Source: Streptomyces sp. LUP47B (lineage in GTDB: Bacteria > Actinomycetota > Actinomycetes > Streptomycetales > Streptomycetaceae). Taken from it: 64,000 nt of DNA. This document shows positions 10,059 to 17,867 of this stretch, piece by piece. Location: the NCBI RefSeq assembly GCF_001746295.1, contig NZ_MJAH01000002.1:337842-401841 (forward strand), given 5' to 3'. A model generated the notes under the pieces. It made no database searches. It was not told the DNA's origin and was given only the letters and a program-made list of their open reading frames with translations. The position numbers and the translations under genes were made by a program. Positions within the stretch are counted from its first letter, which is position 1, and every line of letters starts with the position of its first letter.

Positions 10059-10134
10059 GCGGGCGAACCGACTCCCGTGGCACCCGGGGCTGTTGGATAC
10101 TGGGGCGACTGGCGTACGGAAGGGGGAGGTTCGA

Positions 10135-10596
10135 GTGCCGGACGGACGTGAGGTGGACCAGGCGGAGTTGCTGGACGTCGCCAAGGACGAGGACCGGGCT
10201 CGTAGCCTGCTCCGCGCGCTGCGCACCCTGAGCACCGGGCCCGATCCGAAACTGCGGGAGATGGCGCGCGGGGTGCTGCGCGGTGACCTCACCGCCGAAC
10301 AGGCCTTCACCGACCCGGAGTACACCGCCGCCCTGTTCTCCGGCGCCGACAAGGTCCGCCGCGCGGGGGAGCGGCGTACCGACGCCGAGGCCCGCGAGGC
10401 CGGCGAGCGTTTCGGGGAGTGGCAGCAGGCGCGTCGCACCGAGGACGAGCGCGAGGACCAGGGCACGTCACACTCCGACACGGCGTCCCGTACGGCTCCG
10501 GGGCAGCAGTCCGCCGGGCCCTGGCAGCACTCCGGCGTGGGCGGGCCGGGCGGCCTGGGCGGCTCTCGCCCGGGAGGCCCGTTCGGCCCCCGCTGA
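10135..10596 (+). CDS. Conserved hypothetical protein next to toxin island (153 aa)
   Basis: Not assigned to a named family. The N-terminal 90 residues look helical and charged (VDQAELLDVAKDEDRARSLL, MARGVLRGDLTAEQAF, DPEYTAALFSGADKVRRA). The C-terminal 60 residues are low-complexity, rich in Gln, Ser, Gly and Pro, ending in GGPGGLGGSRPGGPFGPR. The GTG at 10135 follows AGGGGGAGG; a TTG at 10093 would extend it by 14 residues. It lies 384 bases upstream of the WXG100-like gene, with a C-rich spacer between, so membership of the island is possible but not shown. Confidence 0.7.
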   Translation: MPDGREVDQAELLDVAKDEDRARSLLRALRTLSTGPDPKLREMARGVLRGDLTAEQAFTDPEYTAALFSGADKVRRAGERRTDAEAREAGERFGEWQQARRTEDEREDQGTSHSDTASRTAPGQQSAGPWQHSGVGGPGGLGGSRPGGPFGPR

Positions 10597-10980
10597 GGGC
10601 CCCGTCGAGCGCTGGACCTGTGTATCTCCGGGCTCGGGCCTGTTGGCCACCGCTGAGTACCGTGCCTGCCCCGGGGCACATCGGTCCTCGTCGAGCGCTT
10701 TCCCGGCCCCAATCCCTCGGTCACCGCGACCACCGCGCCCGCCCCGAACCCCCTCCCCACTCCCTCCACCATCGAATTCCAGCCGCCGAACACGAACCCA
10801 CCCCCACCTCGCCAGACACGAACCGCTCTCATCCCGCGCCACCGGCAAGCCCCGCCGCCCCAACAACTTCACCCCACCCACTCCCTCCCACACCCCCGGC
10901 AAATCCCGCCCCCCGTAGTAAAGTTCGGCCGTCGTACGCGTGACCTGAAATGGTCCTGCCAAGACAAAGGGGGAACGGAC
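10597..10980. other. 384-bp gene-free, strand-biased C-rich spacer
   Basis: No convincing gene. From about 10720 to 10918 the plus strand is markedly rich in C and A and poor in G, unlike the coding DNA on either side. TAGTAAAGT at about 10917-10925 could contain a -10 for the WXG100-like gene, whose ribosome-binding site AAGGGGG precedes ATG 10981. Low-complexity composition makes every open frame here untrustworthy. Confidence 0.6.
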
Positions 10981-11685
10981 ATGGGGGTCGTGCTGCCCGA
11001 CGAGGCGGCCTGGGTGCTGGACCTCATCGGCGTCGAGTGGCCCAACGTCGACGAGGACGACTACCGGGACATGGCCGACGGTCTGCGGTCCTTCGCCTCG
11101 CAGATGCGGGAGGGCAAGGACGCCACGGCGAGCGTCGTCCGGGAGTTCCTGGAAGGGAACGAGGGCATCGCGACCGCCGCCTTCCAGCAGCACTGGGGCA
11201 AGGTCAGCGACGTACACCTGGAACGGCTCGGTGAAGCGGCCGACCTCGGGGCGATGGCCCTGGACGGTGCCGCCGTCGCCGTGGCCGGTGCCAAGGTCGC
11301 CGCCATCGTCCAACTGGGCATCCTCGCCGCCGAGATCATCGCCGCCCAGGCCGCCGCACCGTTCACCCTCGGGCTCTCCGAGGTCGGCGCGCTCGGTGCC
11401 ACCCAGGCCACCCGCCTCATCGTGCGGCGGCTGCTGAAGGAGGCCGAGCAACTCCTCGTCGAGGAACTCATGTCGGTCGCCATGGGCCCGGTCTACTCCG
11501 CGCTCGGCAACATGGCCACCGACCTCGTCCTCCAGCTCGGCGCCAACGCCGTGGGACTGCAGGACGGTTACAGCCCCGGCAAGACCCTGCACGCGGGCAG
11601 CGAGGGCTTCTCCGACGGGCTGGACGCCGTCACGGGAGCCGACGGCACCACAGGGACCTTCACCGGCAAGGGAGGCGCCGCGTGA
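10981..11685 (+). CDS. WXG100-like domain protein, putative secretion partner of toxin (234 aa)
   Basis: Resembles the N-terminal trafficking domain of type VII secretion substrates and CpnT-like toxins. It opens MGVVLPDEAAWVLDLIGVEWP, then a long helix (DDYRDMADGLRSFASQMREG), a turn at AAFQQHWGKVSD (a W-G-x hairpin), and a second helical half with Ala-rich segments (AAVAVAGAKVAAIVQLGILA). In the known families this module carries a toxin C-terminal to it; here the toxin is the next gene, whose GTG start overlaps the stop of this one (GTGA, 11682-11685), giving a split but coupled arrangement. The start at ATG 10981 has a strong ribosome-binding site. Exact family assignment is by pattern, not by search. 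Confidence 0.8.
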   Translation: MGVVLPDEAAWVLDLIGVEWPNVDEDDYRDMADGLRSFASQMREGKDATASVVREFLEGNEGIATAAFQQHWGKVSDVHLERLGEAADLGAMALDGAAVAVAGAKVAAIVQLGILAAEIIAAQAAAPFTLGLSEVGALGATQATRLIVRRLLKEAEQLLVEELMSVAMGPVYSALGNMATDLVLQLGANAVGLQDGYSPGKTLHAGSEGFSDGLDAVTGADGTTGTFTGKGGAA

Positions 11686-12491
11686 GCGACACCGTACGCA
11701 GCGACCCGGAACTCCACGAACGGCTCGCCGACCGGATCACCTCCCAGGCCGACGAGCACGAGTCCGGCGCCCGCCCCCACCTGCGCCGCAGCCGGGCCGG
11801 GCTGAACCGGACCCGCGGCAAGGGCGCCCTCGCGGCGGCCGTCGAGACCGGGGCCGAGAAGATCCTCAAGGCCATCGAGGAGGCCGAGGACCAGCTCCAC
11901 AAGCACCTCCAGGACGTGTCCAAGGGCGTGCGGGCGATGGGGGACAACCACGCGCGCAACGACAAGAACATCGAGACGATGCTGCAGAGCATCGTCAAAC
12001 GCTCCCGCGACCAGGACACCGTCCGGGACGGCGGCGGGATCGGCAAGGACCGGCCGGACACGACGAAGGACCCGCACACCGTCACCCTGGAGTGGAAGCC
12101 CGGGATGCCCAAGCAGGCCTTCGAGCGGAAGGCCCGGGCTCTGCAACGGCTGGGCGAGGAAGGGAAGCTCTTCAAGTTCAAGGGCAGGACCACGGATTAT
12201 CGTGACTCGAAGATCACAGCGGACTACAAGGGCGCGCTGACCGCACTGATCCACAGGAACCACAAGGACGACCCTGACTTCGCCAGGGAGGCGGCGGAGG
12301 CCGCCCGTAAGATGGAGCCCGACCACACCAATGAACTCCAGACCGGTGGTCCGGACGCGTGGCGTAACCTGCGGATGCTCGACCGGTTCACGAACCAGGA
12401 CATCGGCAACGCTCAGATACGTCAACAGATCAAGGATCTTCCGGACGGCAATCCCATCAACATCGACATAAAGTGGTGGCCAGATGACTAG
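11682..12491 (+). CDS. Polymorphic toxin, C-terminal DH..E metal-dependent nuclease-like domain (269 aa)
   Basis: Residues 1-110 are highly charged and helical, with a coiled-coil-like stretch (AEKILKAIEEAEDQLHKHLQDV). Residues 130-269 form a compact C-terminal domain containing MEPDHTNELQTGG (Asp214, His215, Glu218), NLRMLDRFTNQDIG (Asn229, Asp234, Asn238) and IRQQI. This D/E-H-x-x-E-L-Q-x-G-G plus N-L-x-x-L-D pattern is typical of HNH/His-Me-finger-like toxin tips in bacterial polymorphic toxins; nuclease activity is inferred. It is coupled upstream to the WXG100-like gene by a four-base overlap and downstream to a SUKH-like immunity gene by an eight-base overlap (12484-12491), the classic toxin-immunity order. 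No secretion signal is present, consistent with delivery through the partner. Confidence 0.75.
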   Translation: MSDTVRSDPELHERLADRITSQADEHESGARPHLRRSRAGLNRTRGKGALAAAVETGAEKILKAIEEAEDQLHKHLQDVSKGVRAMGDNHARNDKNIETMLQSIVKRSRDQDTVRDGGGIGKDRPDTTKDPHTVTLEWKPGMPKQAFERKARALQRLGEEGKLFKFKGRTTDYRDSKITADYKGALTALIHRNHKDDPDFAREAAEAARKMEPDHTNELQTGGPDAWRNLRMLDRFTNQDIGNAQIRQQIKDLPDGNPINIDIKWWPDD

Positions 12492-13038
12492 CGCGAGCCC
12501 GGCGTCGTCCCGTCTGATCGCGACGGTGGACGCCCTGCGGACGGCGCTGGCGGAAAGTCCGGACGTGCTCTCGTTCACGCTCGGCGGGACGATCGACGAC
12601 GAGACGGCCGCTGCCGCGGAGGCCGACGGGGTGCCGCGGGAGTTCCTGGACTTCTGCCGGGTGCTCGACGGCGCAAGCTGCGGGCCGTCCGTGCAGCTCT
12701 TCGGCCTGGACGAGGCGGAGGAGCACCAGTTCTACTGCGAGCCGGTGGTCGACTCCCCGTTGGACCTGTCCCCGCAGAAGCTGTTCTGTATCGGGATGAC
12801 CAACCAGACGCCGGTCTTCCTCGATCGCGCGGGTGGCGCCGTCCTCGGTATCCCGGACGAGCACTGGGAGTGGGTCGACGCGGAGCGCTTCGACCAGCTC
12901 GCGCCCAGCGTCGAGGCGTACTTCCTGGAGCGGCTGGCCACGTTCGACGAGTACAAGCGGTTGGCGTTGATCGACGACGAACTGGTCGAGTACGACGACT
13001 GGCTGAAACTGTTGCGACGGGCCGGTCTCACCGGCTGA
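12484..13038 (+). CDS. SMI1/KNR4 (SUKH)-like immunity protein (184 aa)
   Basis: Soluble acidic protein with SUKH-superfamily character: VPREFLDFCRVLDGASCG early, then strand-rich VQLFGLDEAEEHQF, FCIGMTNQTPVFLDRAGGAVLGIPD and a C-terminal helical SVEAYFLERLATFDEYKRL. SUKH proteins are the largest class of immunity proteins against polymorphic nuclease toxins. The ATG lies within the last codons of the toxin (ATGACTAG overlap), so toxin and antidote are made together. The subfamily within SUKH is uncertain. Confidence 0.75.
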   Translation: MTSASPASSRLIATVDALRTALAESPDVLSFTLGGTIDDETAAAAEADGVPREFLDFCRVLDGASCGPSVQLFGLDEAEEHQFYCEPVVDSPLDLSPQKLFCIGMTNQTPVFLDRAGGAVLGIPDEHWEWVDAERFDQLAPSVEAYFLERLATFDEYKRLALIDDELVEYDDWLKLLRRAGLTG

Positions 13039-13066
13039 GGCAAGACGAAGGGAAAGCAGAGGACGC

Positions 13067-13597
13067 ATGGCCACCCATGACGAGATGACGGAGCTGTTCG
13101 GCGCGGACCGCGTGGTCACGCTGGACCGTGCCGTCGCCGAGGAGCGCGGACTGTCCGAGGCCGACGCCGAGGTGCTGTGCGAGGTCGGTGTCCCCGTCTT
13201 CGTCGACGTGCTGTTCACCCTGGACACCGCCGAGGAGGGACCCGACCCCTTCACCGTGGTGCCGGTGGCCGCGGGCGGCGAGGAGACCCACATCCTCGTC
13301 CTGGGCGGCCCCACCGACGACCCGGCGATGCGGTACTGCCTCGACATGGACCGCGGCTACGTCATCCTCATGTCCTTCGACGCGGAGCCGCGCGCCGAGA
13401 TCGTGAACCGCACCCTCGCCGACCTCGTCGAGTTCCTGTACCGCTTCGCGCTGCGCACCAGGCACCTGGAACAGGCCGCACCCCAGGACCGCGCCCCGTA
13501 CACCGACAAGCTCGTCGAATACCTCAAGGCCCGCGACCCGTACGCGTTCGCACAGCCGGACAGCTGGTGGTCGATGGTCTTCGAACAGGTCGGCTGA
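13067..13597 (+). CDS. SUKH-4-like immunity protein (176 aa)
   Basis: Second predicted immunity protein. It matches the SUKH-4 style: MTELFGADRVVTLD, LCEVGVPVFVDVLFTLD, HILVLGGPTDDPAMRYCLDMDRGYVILM, then VNRTLADLVEFLYRFALRTRH and a tail ending YAFAQPDSWWSMVFEQ. The gene begins 28 bases after the first immunity gene. Two different SUKH-type proteins behind one toxin suggest either immunity stockpiling against sibling toxins or dual inhibition. Function is inferred from fold pattern and position. Confidence 0.75.
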   Translation: MATHDEMTELFGADRVVTLDRAVAEERGLSEADAEVLCEVGVPVFVDVLFTLDTAEEGPDPFTVVPVAAGGEETHILVLGGPTDDPAMRYCLDMDRGYVILMSFDAEPRAEIVNRTLADLVEFLYRFALRTRHLEQAAPQDRAPYTDKLVEYLKARDPYAFAQPDSWWSMVFEQVG

Positions 13598-13641
13598 GTC
13601 CTACGGCGCTCATGCCCTACCACCACTGAGGCGTGCGCGGA

Positions 13642-13658
13642 CCATTGACGCGCAATGG
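13642..13658. promoter_or_regulatory. Inverted repeat CCATTG-N5-CAATGG upstream of GH43 gene
   Basis: Perfect six-base arms at 13642-13647 and 13653-13658, about 90 bases before the arabinanase start. Its AT content stands out from the surroundings. A repressor site for sugar-responsive control is plausible but unproven. Confidence 0.45.
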
Positions 13659-13746
13659 GTTCGATTCTACGGTCCCGTCCGAAGCTCTGATCGGCGATCG
13701 GTATGTCGAACATCCCCCCACTCGCATCCTCCCAAGGAGCGTCAGC

Positions 13747-14703
13747 GTGCGCCGCACCTCACTTCTGGCCGTTCCCGCCGCCTTCCTGCTGGCCCTGATC
13801 CCGGGGACGGCATCCGCCTACCCCAACCCCGGGACCGTCACCGGCGCCACCACCATCCACGACCCGACGATGCTCCGTACGTCGGCGGGCCGTTACCTGC
13901 TGTACGGCACCGGCGGCGGACTCGGCTACCGCACCTCCACCGACCGGATCGCGTTCACGGCCGGCAGTGACGCCTTCTCCACCAAGCCGAGCTGGTGGTC
14001 GTCGTACGCCACCGAGGCATGGGCGCCCGACATCTCCTACCAGGGCGGCAAGTACCTGATGTACTACGCCGTCTCGACCTTCGGCTCCAACAAGTCCGCG
14101 ATAGGCCTGGCGACTTCGAGCACCGGTCTGCCCGGCTCCTGGAGCGACCAGGGCACCGTGTACACCTCCACCACCGCCAGTGACTACAACGCCATCGACC
14201 CGAACCTGTTCGTCGACGGCGACGGCAAGTGGTGGCTGTCCTTCGGCAGTTGGTGGACCGGCCTGAAGATGATCCAGATCAACCCGGCCACCGGCAAGCA
14301 GCTCTCCACCAACACGACCCGGTACTCCCTCGCCTCCCGCCCGACCGGGACCAAGGCCGTCGAGGCGCCGTACATCGTCAAGCGGAACGGCTACTACTAC
14401 CTCTTCGCGTCCTACGACACCTGCTGCGCCGGCACCAGTTCGACCTACAAGGTCAAGGTCGGCCGCGCCACCAGCGTCACCGGACCGTACGTCGACAAGA
14501 ACGGCGTCTCGATGATGAACAACGGCGGCACCCCGGTTCTGGAGTCCCACGGCAGCGTCATCGGCCCCGGCGGACAGTCGATCATGAACGACTCCGACGG
14601 CGACCTGATCGTCTACCACTACTACGACGGCAACGACAACGGCACGCCCAAGCTCGGCATCAACCTGCTGAACTGGGGCAGCGGATGGCCCGTCGCCTAC
14701 TGA
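13747..14703 (+). CDS. Secreted GH43 arabinan endo-1,5-alpha-L-arabinosidase-like glycosidase (318 aa)
   Basis: Extracellular five-bladed beta-propeller glycoside hydrolase of family 43. A Sec signal peptide (MRRTSLLAVPAAFLLALIPG, cleavage near TASA) precedes the catalytic domain. Likely catalytic residues are Asp39 in TIHDPTML (base), Asp151 in AIDPNLFVDGDGKW, and Glu207 in AVEAPYIV (acid); WAPDISY and SHGSVIGPGGQS are also characteristic of arabinanases. The start is GTG 13747 with AAGGAG nine bases upstream, giving a good signal peptide; the frame is open farther upstream but lacks support. It lies 24 bases from the convergent aminotransferase. Likely role: cleavage of plant arabinan. Confidence 0.9.
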   Translation: MRRTSLLAVPAAFLLALIPGTASAYPNPGTVTGATTIHDPTMLRTSAGRYLLYGTGGGLGYRTSTDRIAFTAGSDAFSTKPSWWSSYATEAWAPDISYQGGKYLMYYAVSTFGSNKSAIGLATSSTGLPGSWSDQGTVYTSTTASDYNAIDPNLFVDGDGKWWLSFGSWWTGLKMIQINPATGKQLSTNTTRYSLASRPTGTKAVEAPYIVKRNGYYYLFASYDTCCAGTSSTYKVKVGRATSVTGPYVDKNGVSMMNNGGTPVLESHGSVIGPGGQSIMNDSDGDLIVYHYYDGNDNGTPKLGINLLNWGSGWPVAY

Positions 14704-14727
14704 TCAAGCCGAACCCGCGGACACCGC

Positions 14728-16389
14728 TCAGCCGGTCTGCCCCATCCCCGCAGCGTTCGGCCAGCTCTGAGCGTTGGGCCACCCGGTGGCGGGCGCCTGG
14801 GACAGCTCCTGCGGAGCCCCGGGCGCCGGCGCGGTCATGCCCCGCACCTGCGCGGCCGTGAGCCCACCACGGGCGGGAACTCCCACCGGAGTCGGCCCGC
14901 TGGGCTGTGCGAAGGGCGCCGGAGCGGCAGGAGCCGGCGGGGGCGTCGGCATCGGGGCGGGCGCAGGGGCAGGGGCAGGGGCAGGCATCTGGGCCGGCGC
15001 CGGCATCTGGGCCGGCATCGGCATCCCCGAGCCCATGGAAGCGGCCGGCCCCATGGAGGCCACCGCCCCCATCGGCGCCGCCGCGGCCACCGCCACCGGC
15101 TGGGCGACCGGCATCGGCATGCCGACGCCTCCGCCCATCCCCCCACCGCCGACGGCCATGGCGGCCAGGTCCTGCATGCCCGCCCCGTTGGTCTGGCCGA
15201 CCAGGCGGTCCACTGCCGCCGTACCCGAGCTGTAGCTGGTCCCTTGAGCGAGCTCGGGCACGGCGGCTCCCCTCCTGGTCCCGTAGAGCACCTGTTCCAG
15301 GCCGGACACCAGGCGTCGCACGTCCACCTGGGGGCGCACCACGAGTCGCAGGAAGCGGCTTGAGGAGCCGATCTTGTTGCCGCACTCGCGGACGAGGATC
15401 CGGTGCTCGGTGAGCATCCGGTCCCGGACCACGGTGCCTTCGGCGCCCACGGGCAGGCGCACGAAGAGGAAGTTCCCCTGGGAGGGGTAGACGGTCAGGC
15501 CGGGCAGCGCGGCGAGCTGGCTCGCCATGTCGAGGCGGTCCCGGCGGACCTGATGGAGACTCTGCGCGTACTCGGCGCCGTGCTCCTTGAGCATGAACAC
15601 CACGTACTCGGCGAAGGCGTTGAGGTTCCACTTCGGCAGCATCGAGCGGACCCGGCCGGCGAGGGAGGGGTTGGCGACCATGTAGCCGAAGCGGATGCCG
15701 TGCAGGCCGAAGTTCTTGCCGAGGCTGCGCAGGACGATGACGTTCGGCCGGATCATCGCCTCCTGGACGACGCTCGGTTCCTGTTCGGCGTCCGCGAACT
15801 CCAGGAACGACTCGTCGATGATGATGAGGTCCAGGTCAGCCATGGCGTCCATGAACTGCACGAGCGCGTGCTTGTGGAGGAAGCCGCCGTCGGGGTTGTT
15901 CGGGTTGCAGATGACCGCGACCCGCGTGCCCCGGGTGCGTATGAACTCGGCGTACTGCGCGAGGTCCAGGGCGAATCCGCTGGACTCCTGGAGCGGGAAC
16001 ATGTCGACCCGCTTGCCGGTCTCCATCGGCTGGTCGGTCCAGCGGCCGAAGGTGGGGACGGGGATGGCGAGGGACTCGCGGACCAGCAGGTGGTCGATCC
16101 AGGTGATCAGTTCGGTCGAGCCGTTGCCCATCGCCACGGCCTGCGGCGGGAGTTGGAGCAGGTTGCACAGCTCGGCGGTGATCGTGTCGGCGCTGCTGGG
16201 GTAGTACGTGATGATGTCCTTCAGCCGCGAGGCCATGGTGTCCATCATCGCCGGAGTGGGAAAGTAGGGATTGCAGGGGATACAGAAGTCCACCGGCCCC
16301 GTCCCGTCGCCGCCCTCACGCGCCAGCGCCGCCATGGACGGGCTGTGCGCAGCCGTGCTGCGGAACAACGAGGTGACGTTGTCGGCCAT
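14728..16389 (-). CDS. Histidinol-phosphate-type aminotransferase with long Pro/Ala/Met-rich C-terminal tail (553 aa)
   Basis: Fold-type I PLP enzyme, class I/II. FCIPCNPYFPTPAMM, YYPSSADTITAELCNLL, GNGSTELITWIDHLL, VICNPNNPDGGF and IIIDESFLEF are typical of HisC/CobD-like enzymes. The PLP lysine is Lys225 in LRSLGKNFGLHGIRFGY. The catalytic domain ends near residue 375. A tail of about 175 residues follows, dominated by Met, Pro, Ala and Gly with QMPAPAPAPAPAPMP-type repeats, far longer than in ordinary family members. The start at ATG 16389 has GGAGG six bases upstream. Substrate is unknown; it is not in a histidine or cobalamin operon. The tail may mediate protein interaction or be disordered. 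Confidence 0.88.
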   Translation of the reverse strand: MADNVTSLFRSTAAHSPSMAALAREGGDGTGPVDFCIPCNPYFPTPAMMDTMASRLKDIITYYPSSADTITAELCNLLQLPPQAVAMGNGSTELITWIDHLLVRESLAIPVPTFGRWTDQPMETGKRVDMFPLQESSGFALDLAQYAEFIRTRGTRVAVICNPNNPDGGFLHKHALVQFMDAMADLDLIIIDESFLEFADAEQEPSVVQEAMIRPNVIVLRSLGKNFGLHGIRFGYMVANPSLAGRVRSMLPKWNLNAFAEYVVFMLKEHGAEYAQSLHQVRRDRLDMASQLAALPGLTVYPSQGNFLFVRLPVGAEGTVVRDRMLTEHRILVRECGNKIGSSSRFLRLVVRPQVDVRRLVSGLEQVLYGTRRGAAVPELAQGTSYSSGTAAVDRLVGQTNGAGMQDLAAMAVGGGGMGGGVGMPMPVAQPVAVAAAAPMGAVASMGPAASMGSGMPMPAQMPAPAQMPAPAPAPAPAPMPTPPPAPAAPAPFAQPSGPTPVGVPARGGLTAAQVRGMTAPAPGAPQELSQAPATGWPNAQSWPNAAGMGQTG

Positions 16390-16602
16390 CGAACCTCCGT
16401 ATGGGGCGGACCCGGCGGGGACGACCGGGTCCGTCGTCATTGGGTGGCCCGCGCGGGGGAGCACGGGCCGCCCTTACATACGGATGCCTGCGTGGCGCTG
16501 TTCAACCGGTGTGAAAGAAGTGTGAGTCCGGGAACGGAGGGCCCACTTCTCGCATCTTCCCATGTCAGGGACCGTGAGCGCGCCCCAAAGCGGCGCGGGG
16601 AA

Positions 16603-16630
16603 CTGCGGGCCGGCCACAGCCGGCCCGCAG
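16603..16630 (-). terminator. Hairpin downstream of the sugar cluster
   Basis: Perfect 12-bp stem CTGCGGGCCGGC / GCCGGCCCGCAG with a 4-base loop, extendable outward by GGGGA/CTCCCC-type pairing with a mismatch. It lies 28 bases after the mutarotase stop codon, as expected for the end of the minus-strand operon. The surrounding GGCGCGGGGAACTGCGG also resembles a dispersed intergenic repeat common in Streptomyces (from memory). Confidence 0.65.
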
Positions 16631-16657
16631 CTCCCCACGGCCTTCTCAGCGGAGCGT

Positions 16658-17806
16658 CTACGCGCCGAACGAGTGAAGCGTCGTCGTCCGGTATGTCTGG
16701 CCCGGGCGCAGCACCGTCGAGGGGAACGACGGGTGGTTCGGCGAGTCGGGGAAGTGCTGTGTCTCCAGGCACAGCGCGTCGCCCTGGCGGTAGGTGTGAC
16801 CGCCGGTGCCGGTGAGGGTGCCGTCGAGGAAGTTGCCCGAGTAGAACTGCAGCCCCGGCTCGACGGTGGAGATCTTCAGGGTGCGGCCCGACGACGGGTC
16901 GCGCAGGGTCGCCACGTGCTCGGGCTTGGCCGTGATGCCCTTGTCGAGCACCCAGTTGTGGTCGTAGCCCTTGGCGAGGACCTGCTGCTCGTGACCGGCG
17001 CGGATGTCCCGGCCGATGTGCTTGCCCTTGCGGAAGTCGAAGGGGGTGCCCGCGACCTTCGCCAGCTCACCGGTGGGGATCAGACCCGAGTCGGTGGGCG
17101 TGTAGCGGGAGGCGGCGATCCGCAGCTCGTGGTCCTCGATGGTGCCGGTGCCCTCGCCGCCGAGGTTCCAGTACACGTGGCTGGTGAGGTTGACGACGGT
17201 GGCCTTGTCGGTGGTGGCCTCGTAGTCGATCCGCCACTCGCCGTGCCGGGTGAGGGTGTACGTCACCTTCACCTTGAGGGTGCCGGGGTAGCCCATCTCG
17301 CCGTCGACGGACGTGTAGTGCAGGTGCAGGCCGACGTCCGAGCCCTTGGTGAACGGCTCGACGTCCCACACCCGCTTGTCGAAGCCCTGGGTGCCGCCGT
17401 GCAGGCTGTTGACGCCGTCGTTGACGGAGAGCTGGTAGCTCTTGCCGTCGAGGGTGAACTGACCCTTGGCGATGCGGTTGCCGTAGCGCCCGATCAGCGC
17501 GCCGAAGTACGGGGTCTTGGCGACGTAGTCCTCGATGTTGTCGAAGCCCGCCGAGACGTTGGCGTAGTGGCCGTGCCGGTCCGGGATCTCCAGGGACTGC
17601 ACGACGCCGCCCCAGGAGAGGACCTTCATCCTCGTGCCGCCGTTGGCCAGCGACCAGATGTGGACCTTGGTCCCGTCGGCGAGGGTGCCGAAGAGCTTCT
17701 TGGTCGGCTTCTTGCTGCTGGACGCCTCAGCGGTGCCCCCGAGCGTCGTCGCGGCGATTCCCGCGGCCGCGGCACCGGCGATGACCGTTCGTCTGTTCAG
17801 TTCCAT
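16658..17806 (-). CDS. Aldose 1-epimerase, exported (382 aa)
   Basis: Mutarotase interconverting alpha and beta anomers of aldoses. An N-terminal twin-arginine-like signal (MELNRRTVIAGAAAAGIAAT) precedes the GalM beta-sandwich: YFGALIGRYGNRIAKGQF, VNSLHGGTQGFDKRVWD (catalytic-site His), LTSHVYWNLGG, YDHNWVLDKG, and FYSGNFLDGTL with the family Glu near the end (EPGLQFY). Export suggests it acts on sugars before uptake. It is the last gene of the minus-strand ABC-transporter cluster, 61 bases after the permease gene, with a hairpin between. A shorter paralogue without signal peptide is encoded at 38830. Confidence 0.93.
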   Translation of the reverse strand: MELNRRTVIAGAAAAGIAATTLGGTAEASSSKKPTKKLFGTLADGTKVHIWSLANGGTRMKVLSWGGVVQSLEIPDRHGHYANVSAGFDNIEDYVAKTPYFGALIGRYGNRIAKGQFTLDGKSYQLSVNDGVNSLHGGTQGFDKRVWDVEPFTKGSDVGLHLHYTSVDGEMGYPGTLKVKVTYTLTRHGEWRIDYEATTDKATVVNLTSHVYWNLGGEGTGTIEDHELRIAASRYTPTDSGLIPTGELAKVAGTPFDFRKGKHIGRDIRAGHEQQVLAKGYDHNWVLDKGITAKPEHVATLRDPSSGRTLKISTVEPGLQFYSGNFLDGTLTGTGGHTYRQGDALCLETQHFPDSPNHPSFPSTVLRPGQTYRTTTLHSFGA

Positions 17807-17828
17807 CTAGCGGCTCCTGTGAAGGAAG

Positions 17829-17860
17829 CGGGCCCCGCCGGATCTCTCCGACGGGGCCCG
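17829..17860 (-). terminator. Hairpin between permease and mutarotase genes
   Basis: Stem CGGGCCCCG paired with CGGGGCCCG, one mismatch, then four more pairs around a TCTC loop. Located just after the permease stop codon; may act as a partial terminator or 3'-end stabiliser within the operon. There is no T-rich tract. Confidence 0.55.
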
Positions 17861-17867
17861 AGATGAC

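Noticed and set aside
10093..10134. Upstream TTG start for the hypothetical gene at 10135
   Set aside because: GTG 10135 has a much better ribosome-binding site.
14950..15010. Apparent GGGGCA microsatellite
   Set aside because: It encodes in-frame PAPA repeats of the aminotransferase tail.
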